In this document: piece by piece, positions 6,072 through 6,549 of the stretch | How the letters are laid out: every line of letters starts with the position of its first letter | Position numbering within the stretch: position 1 is the first letter of the stretch | Assembly: GCA_019233165.1 (NCBI GenBank) | Contig: JAFAMS010000147.1 | Location: 1 to 6,549, forward strand | From: Vulcanimicrobiota bacterium | GTDB taxonomy: Bacteria; Vulcanimicrobiota; Vulcanimicrobiia; Vulcanimicrobiales; Vulcanimicrobiaceae | Direction of reading: 5' to 3' | Length of the DNA stretch: 6,549 bases | Translations under genes and position numbers: made by a program | The notes under the pieces: model-generated | Told to the model about the DNA's origin: nothing | The model's database searches: none | The model's input: only the letters and a program-made list of their open reading frames with translations

Positions 6072-6549
6072 AGGCCGCTCACGACGTGGCCCCCGTCGAC
6101 GTTCACGACGCTCCCGGTCATGTGCGACGACGCGTCGGAGACGAGCATCAGCACCGGCGCGTCGAGATCACAGAGCTCGCCGAGCTTGCGCTGTGGGATC
6201 CGCTTGATCATCGCTTCCCCTGCAGGTGTCGCAAAAAAACTCTCGTTCAGCGGCGTGCGGACGTAACCCGGCGCGATCGCGTTGACGCGAATTCCGTACC
6301 GCGCCCATTCGAACGCCAAGAGACGCGTCAAATGGGCGACGCCGGCTTTCGAGACGGCGTATGGGACGACCGACCCCGCCGTGCGTTCGGCGAGGACCGA
6401 AGCGACGTTGACGATCGACCCTGGTTTGCCGCGCGCGATCAAACGTTTCGCGCAAGCCTGCGCGACGAAGAAGGCGCCGCGCAAGTTCGTCTCGAGGATA
6501 CGGTCCCAGTCTGCGACGGTAACTTCGAGCGCCGGCTTGGTGAGCGTCA
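6068..6549 (-). CDS. Short-chain dehydrogenase/reductase (classical SDR), C-terminal 160 residues (5' end outside window)
   Basis: An NAD(P)-dependent oxidoreductase of the classical SDR family, likely acting on a hydroxy- or oxoacyl substrate. The frame is open to the right edge; residues from the edge include ADWDRILETNLRGAFF, the usual helix before the active site. The catalytic Ser (NVAS, codon 6398-6400) and the YAVSK motif (Tyr codon 6359-6361, Lys codon 6347-6349) are intact. RVNAIAPGYVRTPL and a terminal VVNVDGGHVVSGL follow, as in FabG/glucose-dehydrogenase-like SDRs. The TGxxxGxG nucleotide loop and the true start lie outside the window, so cofactor and substrate cannot be judged. 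The TTG at 6484 is internal (Leu of NLRG), not a start. It is the upstream gene of an operon with the kinase, suggesting a step in fatty-acid or hydroxyacyl-CoA catabolism. Confidence 0.9.
   Translation of the reverse strand, partial: TLTKPALEVTVADWDRILETNLRGAFFVAQACAKRLIARGKPGSIVNVASVLAERTAGSVVPYAVSKAGVAHLTRLLAFEWARYGIRVNAIAPGYVRTPLNESFFATPAGEAMIKRIPQRKLGELCDLDAPVLMLVSDASSHMTGSVVNVDGGHVVSGL

Noticed and set aside
5130..6266. 378-codon open frame on + opposite the kinase and SDR genes
   Set aside because: It spans two clear minus-strand genes and shows no domain; an antisense shadow.

Overview
This window is a high-GC chromosomal stretch, densely coded on both strands, with six protein genes and no sign of mobile DNA, CRISPR, rRNA or tRNA. 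The codons favour G/C at the third position, and starts include ATG, GTG and possibly TTG. The best clue to the organism is the small lipoprotein at 1143-1592. Its mature domain resembles, from memory, a secreted-protein family I associate with Candidatus Eremiobacterota (WPS-2) and similar uncultured soil lineages. That assignment is an inference and has not been searched. The metabolic genes are those of an aerobic heterotroph.

Layout, left to right. (1) The C-terminal four fifths of a class II fumarase (fumC) on +, cut by the window edge. (2) A single-domain lipoprotein on -, convergent with fumC and ending one base from it. (3) A complete aldehyde dehydrogenase of the succinate-semialdehyde type (GabD-like) on +, divergent from the lipoprotein; a perfect 16-bp palindrome lies between the two start codons. 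(4) A formylglycine-generating enzyme (FGE/SUMF1 type) on + with both catalytic cysteines, probably transcribed leaderless from its own -10 box. (5) A 296-residue membrane-anchored protein of unknown function on -, with a coiled coil and a long Pro/Ala/His/Thr-rich linker. (6) A 115-bp intergenic stretch rich in inverted repeats. (7) A two-gene operon on -: a short-chain dehydrogenase (5' end outside the window), then an ACAD10/11-type phosphotransferase whose GTG start overlaps the dehydrogenase stop.

Functionally, fumC and the GabD-like enzyme both feed or run the C4 part of the TCA cycle (succinic semialdehyde to succinate; fumarate to malate). The SDR-kinase pair looks like part of hydroxyacyl-CoA catabolism. 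FGE activates sulfatases, but no sulfatase is encoded here. I see no obvious new multi-gene system. The points most worth checking are the kinase-SDR coupling, the palindrome over the lipoprotein ribosome binding site, the apparent leaderless FGE promoter, the predicted NAD+ preference of the GabD-like enzyme, and the two uncharacterised envelope proteins.
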